Shown here in pieces: positions 5,162-6,064 of a DNA stretch of 6,064 nucleotides. The DNA comes from Candidatus Woesearchaeota archaeon (GTDB lineage Archaea; Nanobdellota; Nanobdellia; Woesearchaeales; JAGWAF01): assembly GCA_016932755.1 (NCBI GenBank), contig JAFGCE010000064.1, positions 1 through 6,064 on the forward strand, read 5' to 3'. The position numbers and the translations under genes are program-made. Positions within the stretch are counted from its first letter, which is position 1; the number at the start of each line of letters is the position of its first letter. The notes beneath the pieces were generated by a model. It made no database searches and was not told where the DNA came from. It saw nothing but the letters and a program-made list of their open reading frames with translations.

Positions 5162-6053
5162 CATAATAAGGGCCCGTCAGGTCATAAGTCGCTGATGCAA
5201 CATTTGTTATGCAGTGGAGAGCAACAGAATCAGCACCTTTCTTTTTTGGGATGAGAGAAATGCATTTTTTTAGTATCAACCCCTTCTTATGGCTGAGTTT
5301 GACCCCTTCCTCCTCGTCAAATTTATGGAAAAGAGTGTAGAAATCCCTGAACAAGCTGTTTGTTTCCCTGTAAATCTGCAGAATATCTGGGCTTATTTTT
5401 GTTTTGGAGTTTGAAAGATGCCTGCACATGTTCCTGTATTCGTCCCCAATCCTTTCAAGCTCCCAGACAATGCAGTAGACATAATTTGTCAGCTTGCCTT
5501 CTTTGTATCCTTTTTTGTTCAGTATTCTCTTGCAGAAATCAGTCAGCTTGTTTACTGTCCTGTCAGACTCAGCTATGCTTTTCAGCCTTGAGAACTGTGA
5601 CTTTGACACAGCATCATAGCTTTCATCAGCCATTGCAAGTATTGTGAGAAAAGCCCGCCTTAATATGTTGCTGAACTCCTCCTCAACAGCAGCCGCAACG
5701 CTTTTTATTGTGCAGCTTTTCTCTCCCTGGCTTATTATCTCAAATCCCATTGTTGTGCTGAGCGCTTCTTCTATAATTTCCTTTGTTTCAGGCTTTTCAA
5801 ATCTTAAGCTCAGCTCATCAACCCCTTTTTGGTATGCTATGTTTATGTTTCTTCTTACAAATTCATCAGGACCTTTCAGGATAATCTCTGCTTTATTTAT
5901 ATCAATGCCTTTTTTTGTAGAAACAAGCATCTGCCTTTCTTTCTCGTCTAAGAATAATGTGTCCCCTTTTTTTATGCCGTATTTTTTCGCCCATTTGCTT
6001 GGCAGGGAAACAACAAGGGTTTTGCCTGCGAGCTGTATAACTTTTCTTTCCAT
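5148..6053 (-). CDS. AbrB/SpoVT domain-PhoU domain regulatory protein
   Basis: The 301-aa product starts with a SpoVT/AbrB swapped-hairpin DNA-binding domain (about 3-45). Its hallmark sequence is K-T-L-V-V-S-L-P-S-K-W-A-K-K-Y-G-I-K-K-G-D. A PhoU-like helical region follows from about 115 to the end, with A-E-S-D-R-T-V-N-K-L (161-170) and the metal-site-like motif E-L-E-R-I-G-D-E-Y (198-206). PhoU proteins bind metal clusters and modulate phosphate uptake and signalling in bacteria. The AbrB-PhoU fusion is common in archaea, where it is usually annotated as a phosphate-uptake or transcriptional regulator without direct proof. The gene lies on the opposite strand and converges on the TPR/kinase-like gene with a 14-nt overlap of the two 3' ends. 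Only 11 nt upstream are visible, so its promoter cannot be judged. No phosphate transporter is visible nearby. Domain assignment is confident; its regulatory target is unknown. Confidence 0.85.
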   Translation of the reverse strand: MERKVIQLAGKTLVVSLPSKWAKKYGIKKGDTLFLDEKERQMLVSTKKGIDINKAEIILKGPDEFVRRNINIAYQKGVDELSLRFEKPETKEIIEEALSTTMGFEIISQGEKSCTIKSVAAAVEEEFSNILRRAFLTILAMADESYDAVSKSQFSRLKSIAESDRTVNKLTDFCKRILNKKGYKEGKLTNYVYCIVWELERIGDEYRNMCRHLSNSKTKISPDILQIYRETNSLFRDFYTLFHKFDEEEGVKLSHKKGLILKKCISLIPKKKGADSVALHCITNVASATYDLTGPYYAIVL

Positions 6054-6064
6054 AGCGGTTCAGT

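Noticed and set aside
5360..5647. 95-codon + strand frame rich in Cys and Ser
   Set aside because: It is antisense to the PhoU region, which is strongly supported by motif content. The Cys richness comes from reverse-complementing Gly, Ala and Thr codons.

Overview
This window looks like a fragment of an archaeal genome, most likely a DPANN lineage of the Woesearchaeota/Pacearchaeota type. The assignment is an inference. It rests on archaeal box A (TATA-like) promoters placed about 25-28 nt ahead of start codons (leaderless genes), oligo-T rather than hairpin termination, an AbrB-PhoU fusion protein of archaeal type, very tight gene packing, and a run of small secreted proteins with archaeal class III (type IV pilin-like) signal peptides. 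No RNA genes, mobile elements, CRISPR arrays or long repeats were seen, and no stretch over 300 bases lacks a gene.

Region 1 (positions 2-3215, + strand) holds seven consecutive genes. Each encodes a protein that starts with a short basic stretch ending in K-A (K-K-A or R-K-A in six; the first is cut by the window edge), followed within a few residues by one long hydrophobic helix. In order they are: a 5'-truncated pilin-like protein; a 159-aa pilin-like protein with six cysteines; a 39-aa (or 44-aa) mini-pilin; a 320-aa protein with a D-C-W ... N-L-F ... C-x-I-C framework and two glycine-zipper segments; a 234-aa paralogue with the same cysteine framework; a 52-aa mini-pilin; and an 84-aa pilin-like protein whose tail is a compact six-cysteine domain. 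Genes overlap or abut (11-nt overlap, TAA|ATG junctions, 2-nt gap). Two internal promoters each drive a leaderless mini-pilin that abuts a larger pilin-like gene. The likely reading is a set of major and minor pilins or pseudopilins processed by a PibD/FlaK-type peptidase and assembled into a surface filament or secretion-like structure. The assembly ATPase, platform protein and peptidase are not in this window.

Region 2 (3225-3250) is an oligo-T terminator followed by a promoter. Region 3 (3269-5161, + strand) encodes a 630-aa membrane-anchored cytoplasmic protein with a two-helix hairpin, TPR-like repeats and a C-terminal domain resembling a divergent APH/protein-kinase-like fold. Region 4 (5148-6053, - strand) encodes a 301-aa AbrB-PhoU protein, convergent with region 3 and overlapping it by 14 nt. 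Nothing in the sequence ties regions 3 and 4 mechanistically to the pilin cluster beyond proximity.
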